Assembly (NCBI GenBank): GCA_018266775.1
Contig: JAFDZS010000013.1
Location: 107,902-171,901 of the forward strand
Length of the DNA: 64,000 nt
Source: Bacteroidota bacterium
GTDB lineage: Bacteria > Bacteroidota > Bacteroidia > Chitinophagales > Chitinophagaceae
Direction of reading: 5' to 3'
The notes beneath the pieces are model-generated. The model saw only the letters and a program-made list of their open reading frames with translations. It did not search any database and had not been told where the DNA came from. This document shows, piece by piece, positions 8,073 to 16,021 of this stretch (its first letter is position 1; each line of letters begins with the position of its first letter). Position numbers and translations under genes: made by a program.

Positions 8073-9383
8073 ATGGCAGAAAAAATTATCATGGGTACCG
8101 ATGGCAAACTCCAAGTACCCAATAATCCCGTTGTTCCCTACATTGAAGGCGATGGTATTGGCCCCGAAATATGGACAGTAGCACAAAAAGTTTTTGATAC
8201 CGCTGTGCAAAAAGCCTACGGCGGCACCCGCAAAATTGAGTGGAAAGAAATGCTGGCCGGTGAAAAAGCGTTTAAACAAACCGGTAACTGGCTGCCTGCA
8301 GAAACATTACAGGTTGCCAAAGATTATATCATTTCTATCAAAGGCCCATTGACCACACCCATTGGCGGAGGCATCCGTTCGCTGAATGTAGCCATGCGGC
8401 AGGACCTGGATTTATACGCCTGCGTTCGCCCCGTAAAATGGTTTAAAGGTGTGCCTTCGCCCGTAACCCATCCTGAAAATGTAGACATGGTAATCTTCCG
8501 CGAAAACACTGAAGATATTTATGCTGGTATTGAATGGGCCGCTGGTTCTCCCGAAGCAGAAAAATTTGAAAAATTTTTGATTGAAGAAATGGGTGTGAAG
8601 AAGATCCGTTTCCCTGGCGCATCTTCTTATGGTGTAAAACCAGTATCCAGCGATGGCACCAAACGTTTGGTGCGTGCTGCTATTGAATACGCACTGGAAA
8701 ATCATTTGCCTTCCGTAACACTGGTTCACAAAGGCAATATTATGAAGTTTACGGAAGGCGGTTTTAAAAACTGGGGGTATGAAGTGGCAAGAAATGAATT
8801 TGGAGATAAAACGTTTACCTGGGATGAATGGGACCAGATCAAAAAAGAAAAAGGCGAAGCCGAAGCCAATGAAATGCAGCGCCAGGCATTAAGCACTGGC
8901 AAATTGCTGGTAAAAGATATTATTGCAGACAACTTTTTGCAGCAAATTTTAATTGCACCGAAAGACTTTTCGGTAGTGGCTACACTAAATTTAAATGGCG
9001 ACTATATTTCCGATGCACTCGCTGCCGAAGTAGGCGGCATTGGTATCGCCCCCGGCGCCAACATCAATTACAAAACCGGTTACGCCGTATTTGAAGCCAC
9101 GCATGGTACCGCACCAAAATTTGCAGGCACCAACAGTATGAATCCATCTTCGGTAATTTTAAGTGGCTGCATGATGCTGGACTATATGGGCTGGAAAGAA
9201 GCGGCTCAATTAATTACCGATGCGTTGCAGGCCACCATCATGCGCAAAAGGGTTACTATTGATTTCTACAATTTAATGCAGGGTGCCACCTTACTTAAAA
9301 CCAGCGAATTTGGAGATGAGATCATTGAAAATATGGGTGTGGTGACGGTTGATTTTATGTTGAAGAAGAGTACAGGGCTGTGA
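8073..9383 (+). CDS. icd: Isocitrate dehydrogenase, bacterial (E. coli Icd) type
   Basis: A 436-residue TCA-cycle enzyme that oxidises isocitrate to 2-oxoglutarate. It matches the E. coli Icd pattern throughout: GDGIGPEIW near the N-terminus, the isocitrate-binding [18 protein letters not shown] (Ser103 corresponds to the phosphorylated Ser113 of E. coli), [39 protein letters not shown] and the C-terminal [12 protein letters not shown]. The coenzyme pocket is unusual. Lys349 is kept, but the equivalents of E. coli Tyr345, Val351, Tyr391 and Arg395 are Phe350, Met356, Ile396 and Asn400, so NADP preference is not assured. A second, unrelated IDH lies 542 bp downstream. Confidence 0.96.
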   Translation: MAEKIIMGTDGKLQVPNNPVVPYIEGDGIGPEIWTVAQKVFDTAVQKAYGGTRKIEWKEMLAGEKAFKQTGNWLPAETLQVAKDYIISIKGPLTTPIGGGIRSLNVAMRQDLDLYACVRPVKWFKGVPSPVTHPENVDMVIFRENTEDIYAGIEWAAGSPEAEKFEKFLIEEMGVKKIRFPGASSYGVKPVSSDGTKRLVRAAIEYALENHLPSVTLVHKGNIMKFTEGGFKNWGYEVARNEFGDKTFTWDEWDQIKKEKGEAEANEMQRQALSTGKLLVKDIIADNFLQQILIAPKDFSVVATLNLNGDYISDALAAEVGGIGIAPGANINYKTGYAVFEATHGTAPKFAGTNSMNPSSVILSGCMMLDYMGWKEAAQLITDALQATIMRKRVTIDFYNLMQGATLLKTSEFGDEIIENMGVVTVDFMLKKSTGL

Positions 9384-9390
9384 GGGGATG

Positions 9391-9430
9391 CTGGATACTG
9401 GATGCTGGATGCTGGATATTAGATACTAGA
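9391..9430. repeat. CTGGAT-word repeats, left arm flanking the four-helix gene
   Basis: Just after the icd stop the word (A/G)CTGGAT(A/G) is repeated several times. CTGGATACTGGAT at 9391-9403 has an exact reverse complement at 9873-9885, beyond the next gene, so the two runs form inverted arms around it. Confidence 0.8.
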
Positions 9431-9469
9431 TAACTGAAACTGGATAATTGATTTTAAGATTGTTTGCAA

Positions 9470-9847
9470 ATGAGCTACAAGAAATTAGAAATATGGGGAC
9501 TGGCGCGGGAACTCAGTATTGAAATTCATAAAATGACCATGACGCTTCCAAAGTTTGAACAGTTTGAAGAAGCCCAACAAATCAGGAGATCATCAAAAAC
9601 CGTAAGAAGTTGTATCGTGGAGGGTTATGGCAGAAGACGATATAAGGCCGATTTTATTAAATTTCTGATTTACTCCATTTCATCCAACGATGAAACAATT
9701 GATCATCTTGAAACTTTATTTGAAACAGCCTCGTTAAAAGATGAAATTCTGTATAGCACCCTCCATCAAAAAATCGAACTTTTAGGCAAGAAAATGAATA
9801 ATTTTTTACAGGCCGTTGAACGAAGCCATAATGCATTTCAAACCTGA
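9470..9847 (+). CDS. Four-helix bundle protein (23S rRNA IVS/S23 family)
   Basis: A 125-residue protein of the family first described from intervening sequences in 23S rRNA genes and related to the accessory proteins of diversity-generating retroelements. Diagnostic features are [18 protein letters not shown] at the start, [20 protein letters not shown] in the second helix, and [22 protein letters not shown]. The ATG at 9470 (MSYKKLEIW) gives the standard family start; another in-frame ATG lies two codons upstream. The molecular role is unknown. Here it is a stand-alone gene between two isocitrate dehydrogenase genes, bracketed by inverted runs of CTGGAT words, which suggests arrival as a cassette. 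Confidence 0.88.
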   Translation: MSYKKLEIWGLARELSIEIHKMTMTLPKFEQFEEAQQIRRSSKTVRSCIVEGYGRRRYKADFIKFLIYSISSNDETIDHLETLFETASLKDEILYSTLHQKIELLGKKMNNFLQAVERSHNAFQT

Positions 9848-9854
9848 AAGCTGC

Positions 9855-9891
9855 CTGCATCCAGTTTCAAGAATCCAGTATCCAGAATCTT
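9855..9891. repeat. ATCCAG-word repeats, right arm flanking the four-helix gene
   Basis: Contains ATCCAGTATCCAG at 9873-9885, the exact reverse complement of 9391-9403, plus further ATCCAG words. With the left arm it encloses the four-helix-bundle gene. Confidence 0.8.
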
Positions 9892-9901
9892 CCGATTAAT
9901 G

Positions 9902-9909
9902 TACATTTG
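9902..9909 (+). promoter_or_regulatory. -7 promoter element TACATTTG upstream of the second IDH
   Basis: Exact TAnnTTTG match. It overlaps the first codons that would be used if translation began at the ATG at 9899, so it supports the ATG at 9926 as the true start. Confidence 0.7.
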
Positions 9910-9925
9910 CAAAAAAAAAATTACA

Positions 9926-11158
9926 ATGGCAAAAATAAAAGTGGCCAACCCGGTGGTAGAACTGGACGGCGATGAGATGACAAGGATCATCTGGAAATTC
10001 ATTAAAGACAAACTGATTACGCCTTATTTAGATGTGCCCATTCAATATTTTGACCTGGGTATGGAATACCGCGATGAAACCAATGACCAGGTGACCATCG
10101 ATGCTGCCAATGCCATCAAAGCCTGTGGCGTGGGTATTAAATGCGCCACCATTACGCCAGACGAAGCCCGTGTAAAAGAATTTAACCTGAAACAAATGTG
10201 GAAGAGCCCCAATGGCACCATCCGCAATATTTTAGATGGAACGGTTTTCCGCGAACCCATCGTAATGCAAAACGTACCAAGGCTGGTTACCAACTGGACA
10301 GCGCCGATCATTGTTGGCCGTCATGCTTTCGGCGATCAATACCGTGCTACTGACACGGTCATCAAAGGCAAAGGAAAATTAACCATGACGTTCACACCAG
10401 AAGGTAGTGGTGAACCACAGGTTTTTGAAGTATACAACTATAAAGGCGATGGCGTGGCCATGACCATGTACAATACCGATGAAAGTATTTATGGTTTTGC
10501 AAGAAGCTGCTTTAATATGGCACTGAGCAAAAAATGGCCTTTATACCTTTCCACCAAAAACACCATCTTAAAAAAATACGATGGCCGTTTTAAAGATATT
10601 TTTGAAGAAGTATACCAGAATGAATTTAAAGCTGCATTTACTGCTGCTGGTATTACTTACGAACACCGCCTGATTGATGACATGGTGGCCAGTGCCTTAA
10701 AATGGAATGGCAACTTTGTTTGGGCCTGTAAAAACTATGATGGCGATGTGCAGAGCGACACTGTTGCCCAGGGATTTGGTTCATTAGGTTTGATGACATC
10801 TGTTTTGGTAACGCCAGATGGAAAAACGATGGAAGCCGAAGCGGCGCATGGCACCGTTACCCGCCACTATCGTGATCACCAGGCCGGTAAGCCTACATCA
10901 ACCAACCCTATTGCGTCTATCTTTGCATGGACAAGAGGTTTGGCCTTCCGCGGTAAATTAGATAACAACCAACCATTGATTGATTTCTGTAATGCACTGG
11001 AAGCAGTTTGTATTGAAACCGTAGAAAGCGGTAAAATGACGAAAGACCTTGCGGTTTGTATCCATGGCAATAAAGTAAATCACGGAGAACATTACCTGTA
11101 CACGGAAGAATTCCTGGATGCCATTGACACCAACCTGAAAGCGAAGATGGGATTGTGA
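9926..11158 (+). CDS. NADP-dependent isocitrate dehydrogenase, eukaryotic IDH1/2 type
   Basis: A 410-residue homodimeric-type NADP isocitrate dehydrogenase, strongly resembling human IDH1/IDH2 rather than the E. coli enzyme. Arg132 in [17 protein letters not shown] is at the same position as the substrate-binding Arg132 of human IDH1. [11 protein letters not shown] contains the Arg313-His314 pair that corresponds to the NADP 2'-phosphate-binding Arg-His of the family, and [13 protein letters not shown] follows. The start at 9926 ([23 protein letters not shown]) is the normal family N-terminus. It lies directly downstream of the bacterial-type IDH and the four-helix gene, has its own promoter and a strong terminator. 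It likely supplies NADPH. Confidence 0.97.
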   Translation: MAKIKVANPVVELDGDEMTRIIWKFIKDKLITPYLDVPIQYFDLGMEYRDETNDQVTIDAANAIKACGVGIKCATITPDEARVKEFNLKQMWKSPNGTIRNILDGTVFREPIVMQNVPRLVTNWTAPIIVGRHAFGDQYRATDTVIKGKGKLTMTFTPEGSGEPQVFEVYNYKGDGVAMTMYNTDESIYGFARSCFNMALSKKWPLYLSTKNTILKKYDGRFKDIFEEVYQNEFKAAFTAAGITYEHRLIDDMVASALKWNGNFVWACKNYDGDVQSDTVAQGFGSLGLMTSVLVTPDGKTMEAEAAHGTVTRHYRDHQAGKPTSTNPIASIFAWTRGLAFRGKLDNNQPLIDFCNALEAVCIETVESGKMTKDLAVCIHGNKVNHGEHYLYTEEFLDAIDTNLKAKMGL

Positions 11159-11185
11159 TAATGGACAATGAACAAAGAATAATTA

Positions 11186-11218
11186 AAAAGGCATCCAACT
11201 ACTGGATGCTTTTTTTTG
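11186..11218 (+). terminator. Intrinsic terminator after the second IDH
   Basis: GCATCCA at 11191-11197 pairs with TGGATGC at 11203-11209 and is followed by eight Ts; an A-run precedes the stem, so it may work in both directions. Confidence 0.88.
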
Positions 11219-11239
11219 TAAAGATGTGATGCCTTCATG

Positions 11240-11268
11240 AAGAAGTCAACCTTTCAGGTTGCCTTCTT
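11240..11268. repeat. REP-like palindrome in the 385-bp gap 11159-11543
   Basis: Arms AAGAAG-T-CAACCT and AGGTTG-C-CTTCTT enclose a TTC loop, with one mismatch. It has no T-run. The rest of the gap (11270-11543) shows no convincing gene; a short frame starting at a TTG at 11259 encodes one hydrophobic segment but overlaps this palindrome and has no other support. Confidence 0.6.
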
Positions 11269-11543
11269 TAAAACAATGGCTTATAAATAAGAGAGCGCAC
11301 TTCATTACCATTTTGTTATACTCCTTTGTCTTGACACAGTCATTCTTTATATTAATATTCTACAACCGCATCAGTATAGTTTATTATGGTATTAAGGAGG
11401 CAATCCCGGAGGTTAACTTCCCGGGCAATGAATACTGTAGTTATTCATTGCTTCGCCATGTAGAATTTTTTCCAATTCCAGATTTTGGATAATTGTAATG
11501 TGCGTTCTTTCGTTTAGACCGAAACCTAAATCTTATAACTCCA

Positions 11544-12806
11544 ATGAGAAAAACCATTTTCCCAACACTACTTTTATTTTGCAGTGTAAACACATTATTT
11601 GCACAAATGCCAACCGGTTCTATTGCAAAATACACCCTTAATAACAATGCCCTTGATGGCAGCGGTAATGGCTACAATGGTACATTAACCAGTACAACAG
11701 CAACTACCAACAGATTCAGTACAGCAAGTGCAGCTACAGCATTTACTTCCGGCAGTTCATCAGGAACGTTGCCTGTGGCATTGGTTACGGCAACGCAAAA
11801 TGATTTTAGTATCAACTTTTGGTTTAAATCTTCCATGACGGCATCATCCAGTTCTCAATGGTACGGTGGTAACAGCCTTATAGATGCAGAAGTGGGTGGC
11901 GTTACCAACGACTGGGGTATTTGCCTTATAGACGGAGGTAAAGTTTGTTTCGGTGTGGGTAATCCAGACATCACCATTAAATCCACAACCGCAACATATA
12001 ATGATGGTATCTGGCACTTTGTTACAGCTACAAGAAATAAATCAGCAGGGTCTATATTTTTATATGTTGACGGCGTGCAGGTTGCTACCACAACCGGCAT
12101 CAATACCGCTGCTTTAAATGCACCTGCGGTAATTGGTTTGGGAAGAAGCAGCGCTGTATCAACTGGCACTTTTACCGGAAGCCTCGACGATATACTCGTG
12201 TACAACCGTGTATTAACCTCAACAGAAGTAAACAATTTATATAATGCTGAAATTGGCGTACCACTTGCAGTAAATTTTATTTCGTTTAATGGAGCAGTAA
12301 ACAATAACACAGCATTGCTGAACTGGATGGTAACTCCGCCTGCAACGTTCACCACGTTTGATATTGAACAATCTTCAGATGGCATTCATTTTAGCACTAT
12401 TGGCAACTTAACTTCTGCCGCAGGTATTACTAATAACAATGCCCTCTCTTTCAATTACACAGTTGCTTTAACCGGCAGCATCAATTATTACCGCATTAAA
12501 CAATCAGACGGATCCGGAACTCCTGTTTATTCAGCAGTCATCAGCCTAAAAAATACCGGCAGTAACAGCGGGCTTTACCTGAAGGACAATCCTGTAGCCA
12601 ATACCATCGCAATAGTGAACAGTAATTCAAATTACATACAAAGCCTGCAGGTCATCGATGAAACAGGAAGAATAGTACTGAATAAAAAAATTGAATCTGC
12701 TTCAGTTTTCATTAACTGTGATGCCTTTTTATTACCATCCGGATTCTATTTTTTGAAACTTACCACAGTTGCGGGTAATCAATCGCTGCCTTTTGTAAAA
12801 TTATAG
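11544..12806 (+). CDS. Secreted LamG-domain protein with type IX secretion sorting domain
   Basis: A 420-residue exported protein. Residues 1-20 are a Sec signal peptide ending near LFAQ. Residues about 25-235 form a concanavalin/LamG-like domain, recognisable from YTLNNNALDGSGNGYNGTL, FSINFWFKS, WHFVTATRN, IFLYVDGVQVA and GSLDDILVYNRVLTSTEVNNLY. The segment 245-330 is beta-rich. The last 75 residues (LYLKDNPVANTIAIVN, LQVIDETGRIV, LPSGFYFLKLTT, ending LPFVKL) are a type A T9SS C-terminal sorting domain. The protein is therefore predicted to be translocated by T9SS and kept on or released from the cell surface, probably to bind glycans or other surfaces. Confidence 0.92.
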   Translation: MRKTIFPTLLLFCSVNTLFAQMPTGSIAKYTLNNNALDGSGNGYNGTLTSTTATTNRFSTASAATAFTSGSSSGTLPVALVTATQNDFSINFWFKSSMTASSSSQWYGGNSLIDAEVGGVTNDWGICLIDGGKVCFGVGNPDITIKSTTATYNDGIWHFVTATRNKSAGSIFLYVDGVQVATTTGINTAALNAPAVIGLGRSSAVSTGTFTGSLDDILVYNRVLTSTEVNNLYNAEIGVPLAVNFISFNGAVNNNTALLNWMVTPPATFTTFDIEQSSDGIHFSTIGNLTSAAGITNNNALSFNYTVALTGSINYYRIKQSDGSGTPVYSAVISLKNTGSNSGLYLKDNPVANTIAIVNSNSNYIQSLQVIDETGRIVLNKKIESASVFINCDAFLLPSGFYFLKLTTVAGNQSLPFVKL

Positions 12807-12844
12807 GCATTTATAAGGCATTATTTTCATCAGCAGTTTTATTT

Positions 12845-12852
12845 TATGTTTG
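12845..12852 (+). promoter_or_regulatory. -7 promoter element TATGTTTG, 4 nt before the nagA ATG
   Basis: Exact TAnnTTTG match separated from the ATG at 12857 by CTGA only. Transcription would start at or next to the A of the ATG, predicting a leaderless mRNA. Confidence 0.65.
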
Positions 12853-12856
12853 CTGA

Positions 12857-13942
12857 ATGAAAATTATTGCTGCAGATAAAATTTTTACAGGAAAAGAATG
12901 GCTGTATGATCAGGCCATTGTGATCCAAAACAATAAAATTGAAAAAGTGATTCCGCTTGCAGACGCAGGTGCAGTCACTTTTTTTCATAATGCCTTTATT
13001 GCGCCGGCCTTTATTGACCTGCAGATTTATGGTGCCGGTGAAAAATTATTTGCTGTTTATCCCGAAAAAGATGCATTGCAAAAACTGGTGCAGTATTGTC
13101 GTGCCGGCGGTGCTGCATGGTGTATGCCCACAGTTGCCACACATCCTTACGAAACTTTTTATCAATGCATTGATGCCATCCGCGATTACTGGAATAATGG
13201 TGGCACTGGTGTACTGGGCCTGCACATTGAAGGGCCATGGATCAATCCTGCAAAACGTGGTGCGCATGTGGAAGCATGTATTCATCAACCCACAATGCAA
13301 CAGGTAAAATATTTATTAGATTATGGTAAAGATGTGATTAAAATAATCACTTTAGCTCCTGAAGTGTGCAGTAAAGCTGTTATTGATTTAATTCTTTCTT
13401 ACAACATTGTTATTTCAGCAGGGCATAGTAATGCCACTTATGAAGAAGCCACTCAAGGTTTCAGTCATGGCATTACCACTGCCACACATTTGTTCAATGC
13501 CATGAGCCCGCTGCAACACCGCAGCACCGGGATGGTTGGGGCAGTGTTGGATCATTCAACCGCAATGAGCAGTATTATTCCCGACGGACATCATGTTGAT
13601 TATGCCGCAGTACGCATCGCAAAGCAAGTGATGAAGGATCGTTTGTTTGTGATTACTGATGCTGTGACTGAAACAAGTGAAGGATATTATCCGCATCATT
13701 TTGCCGGCGATAAATATGACAGCAACAATATACTGAGTGGTTCTGCTTTAACAATGGCGAAAGCGGTACAAAACCTGGTGCAGCATTGTAATATCGATTG
13801 GGGAGAAGCCCTGCGCATGTGCAGCCTTTATCCTGCCCGTGTGATGCATCTGGATGAGCAGTATGGAAAAATCGCTCCCGGTTATGCAACATCATTCGTG
13901 GTAATGAATGAACAAATGGAAGTGCTGCAAGTCATTGATTAA
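12857..13942 (+). CDS. nagA: N-acetylglucosamine-6-phosphate deacetylase NagA
   Basis: A 361-residue amidohydrolase that removes acetate from GlcNAc-6-phosphate in amino-sugar recycling or chitin use. Family metal and substrate motifs are in order: HIEGPWINPAKRGAH (metal-binding Glu), ISAGHSNATYEEA, THLFNAMSPLQHRSTG and VITDAVTETS (catalytic Asp). The C-terminal GKIAPGYATSFVVMNE is the usual composite beta-domain. The start ATG at 12857 gives MKIIAADKIFTG. No nagB or transporter is adjacent. The promoter box sits only 4 nt upstream of the ATG. Confidence 0.95.
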   Translation: MKIIAADKIFTGKEWLYDQAIVIQNNKIEKVIPLADAGAVTFFHNAFIAPAFIDLQIYGAGEKLFAVYPEKDALQKLVQYCRAGGAAWCMPTVATHPYETFYQCIDAIRDYWNNGGTGVLGLHIEGPWINPAKRGAHVEACIHQPTMQQVKYLLDYGKDVIKIITLAPEVCSKAVIDLILSYNIVISAGHSNATYEEATQGFSHGITTATHLFNAMSPLQHRSTGMVGAVLDHSTAMSSIIPDGHHVDYAAVRIAKQVMKDRLFVITDAVTETSEGYYPHHFAGDKYDSNNILSGSALTMAKAVQNLVQHCNIDWGEALRMCSLYPARVMHLDEQYGKIAPGYATSFVVMNEQMEVLQVID

Positions 13943-14028
13943 TTTGAGCAGGTATACAGTGTTAAATTGCTGAACAAAAAAATAACGCTGTTCAATTTAC
14001 TGTACCTTCAAAACACAAACCTTTTAAT

Positions 14029-14661
14029 ATGAACAATACCAGGAAATTTGCGCTGGCAGCAGCCATTGCCGGTTGGTTTGCTTTACTGTTGCAATGTATT
14101 CTCATCTTACAAAACAGGCAGGCCAGCCTTGCAGAAACATTAATACGGTACTTCAGTTTTTTCACTATTCTCTCTAATATTTTTATAACAGTTAGTTTTT
14201 CAATGATTGCAAAAAAAGATATAGCAAAAGAGAAAGATAGTTTCTTTACCCGGCCGCAAACCTTTACTGCAATTACGGTGTACATGACCATAGTAGGAAT
14301 TATTTACAATGTTATTTTAAGGTTCATCTGGTCGCCCGAAGGTTGGGACAGGGTGGCGGACGAAATGCTTCATGTGCTGATGCCCATTTTAACCCTTATC
14401 TTCTGGTTTACTTTCGTCCCCAAACTATCAATAACCTGGAAGCATATTACACCATGGCTCATCTTTCCTTTATTGTATTTAGTTTATTCGTTGGTGAGGG
14501 GTAGTTTCTACAACTGGTATCCTTATCCGTTTCTCAACGTAAAAACCCTTGGGTTTTCACAAGTATTGATCAACAGCGCAGGCGTTACGGCGGTGTTTAT
14601 TGTAGTGTCGGTAATTTTTGTTGGTATTGCCAAATGGCAGCAGCGCAATAAAAATGTGTAA
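14029..14661 (+). CDS. Pr6Pr-like integral membrane protein
   Basis: A 210-residue membrane protein with six predicted transmembrane segments (about residues 8-27, 38-58, 80-100, 110-130, 140-160 and 180-202). The pattern LIRYFSFFTILSNIFI near the second helix and YPYPFLNV before the last helix are typical of the Pr6Pr / FAR-17a-AIG1-like family, relatives of eukaryotic lipid hydrolases. The bacterial members have no established function. The start is at a clear ATG 86 bp after nagA. It is convergent with the downstream methyltransferase gene. Confidence 0.85.
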   Translation: MNNTRKFALAAAIAGWFALLLQCILILQNRQASLAETLIRYFSFFTILSNIFITVSFSMIAKKDIAKEKDSFFTRPQTFTAITVYMTIVGIIYNVILRFIWSPEGWDRVADEMLHVLMPILTLIFWFTFVPKLSITWKHITPWLIFPLLYLVYSLVRGSFYNWYPYPFLNVKTLGFSQVLINSAGVTAVFIVVSVIFVGIAKWQQRNKNV

Positions 14662-14689
14662 TGCTATTGTTGCACTCAACAAAGAAACA

Positions 14690-15853
14690 TCATTTCTCTC
14701 TCGATCCATCGTACAACTCATACTCCAGTAAACGGCAATCAATCTTACTGGTATAAAATTCTATTCTTCTTTTTGGCTTTAACCCAATTTTTTTTGCCAG
14801 TTCCAAATTGCCGGTAAAAATATAGCCGGTATAGCCTTTGCATTTTTTTTTCAAAAAATCACCGATGCGTTTATAGGTAAGTTCCAGTTCTGCCTCCACA
14901 CCCAGCCTGTCGCCATATTCCGGGTTTAAGTAAACAATACCCTGTTGCTGGGCAAAGATGGGTGTTTGTTCAAAATCGCATACTTCAAATTGTATCCATT
15001 CTTCCACGCCGGCAATGCCTGCATTGATTCTTGAAATATTTACAGCATCTTCACTAATATCGGTAGCAACAATTTGTAACCCCGGAACATCAATCACTGC
15101 TTTTTCCATTTGATGAAATATTTTTAAATACGCATCATGATCATAGTCCACCAGGTGCATGAACGCATAGTTATTGCGCAGCAAGCCGGGTTTCCTGTTT
15201 GTAGCCAGCAATGCGGCTTCAATGGCAATAGTGCCTGAGCCACACATAGGGTTGATAACTGGTGATTTCCTGTTCCAGTTTGTTGCGAGCAACGTAGCCG
15301 CGGCTAAACTTTCCAGCATTGGCGCTTTGCCCGGAATTTTCCGGTAGCCGTGTTTGGATAAAGTTTCTCCGGATGTATCAATAAAAATTTCCGCAACAGA
15401 TTCTTTCCAGTATAAATGAATTACGGTGCGGTTTAATTCTGGTCCGCTGTTGGGGCGCTGGCCGGTCTTTTCCCTGAAACGGTCTACAATGGCATCCTTT
15501 ACTTTTACATTGGCAAATAAAGGGTTGTTGATGGTTTCATTATCAACGTTACTGGTAATGGAAAAATATCCTTCTGCAGGGATGATGTTTTCCCATTCAA
15601 ACTGCAACAGCGTTTTGTATAAAGCATCGGCATTGTACGCAGTAAATTGTTTCACAGAAAACAAAACCTGGCTGGCGCAACGCAGGTGTACATTCAGTTG
15701 AATACAATCCTGCATCGTTCCTTTCAACTCCACTCCTGTTTTAAATAGTCGCACGGGAGTAAACCCCAATGCCACCACTTCTTTTTCCAGGTAAGGTGAT
15801 AAACGGTTGCTGCAGGTAACAATGATGCGGCTGCTGGTACTGAAAATTTGCAT
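14690..15853 (-). CDS. THUMP-domain class I RNA methyltransferase (RlmL-N/YpsC-like)
   Basis: A 387-residue SAM-dependent methyltransferase, probably modifying 23S rRNA guanine N2 (the family of the N-terminal half of RlmL). Residues 1-50 are a ferredoxin-like region, about 50-165 the THUMP domain that binds RNA, and 170-380 the Rossmann methyltransferase. The SAM motif is NPMCGSGTIAIEAALL. The catalytic motif IV reads NPEYGDRLG rather than NPPYG; as far as I recall this variant is common in Bacteroidota homologues. The start ATG at 15853 lies 4 nt downstream of an exact -7 box on the minus strand. Confidence 0.92.
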   Translation of the reverse strand: MQIFSTSSRIIVTCSNRLSPYLEKEVVALGFTPVRLFKTGVELKGTMQDCIQLNVHLRCASQVLFSVKQFTAYNADALYKTLLQFEWENIIPAEGYFSITSNVDNETINNPLFANVKVKDAIVDRFREKTGQRPNSGPELNRTVIHLYWKESVAEIFIDTSGETLSKHGYRKIPGKAPMLESLAAATLLATNWNRKSPVINPMCGSGTIAIEAALLATNRKPGLLRNNYAFMHLVDYDHDAYLKIFHQMEKAVIDVPGLQIVATDISEDAVNISRINAGIAGVEEWIQFEVCDFEQTPIFAQQQGIVYLNPEYGDRLGVEAELELTYKRIGDFLKKKCKGYTGYIFTGNLELAKKIGLKPKRRIEFYTSKIDCRLLEYELYDGSREK

Positions 15854-15857
15854 GCGG

Positions 15858-15865
15858 CAAAGGTA
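15858..15865 (-). promoter_or_regulatory. -7 promoter element, 4 nt before the THUMP methyltransferase ATG
   Basis: The minus strand reads TACCTTTG then CCGC then ATG, predicting a leaderless transcript. Confidence 0.65.
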
Positions 15866-15871
15866 GGGTTT

Positions 15872-15998
15872 GGATTTAGGATTTAGGATTTGGGAATTAG
15901 GGATTGGTAATTTTAATTACCGTCAACTTTTACGACTGAACACTATTGACCATTCACCATTCCAAAATCATCCATCAGAAATCCTACATCCTACATCC
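15872..15998. repeat. Inverted GGATTTA/TACATCC word-repeat arms between divergent genes
   Basis: GGATTTAGGATTTAGGAT at 15872-15889 is complementary, with two mismatches in 18, to 15981-15998. The arms are built of repeated 6-nt words and lie between two divergent genes, each of which has its own -7 box outside the arms. Confidence 0.75.
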
Positions 15999-16009
15999 GC
16001 TATAGGCCT

Positions 16010-16017
16010 TATATTTG
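16010..16017 (+). promoter_or_regulatory. -7 promoter element TATATTTG, 4 nt before the aminotransferase ATG
   Basis: Exact TAnnTTTG match followed by CACC and the ATG at 16022, predicting a leaderless mRNA. Confidence 0.65.
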
Positions 16018-16021
16018 CACC

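Noticed and set aside
11259..11492. A 77-codon frame with one hydrophobic segment
   Set aside because: It would start at a TTG inside a palindrome, has no promoter element at a sensible distance and no recognisable homology; kept only as a remark.
14900..14960. Apparently defective catalytic motif NPEYG in the THUMP methyltransferase
   Set aside because: The rest of the SAM fold is intact and, from memory, Glu at this place is common in Bacteroidota homologues, so I do not call it inactive.
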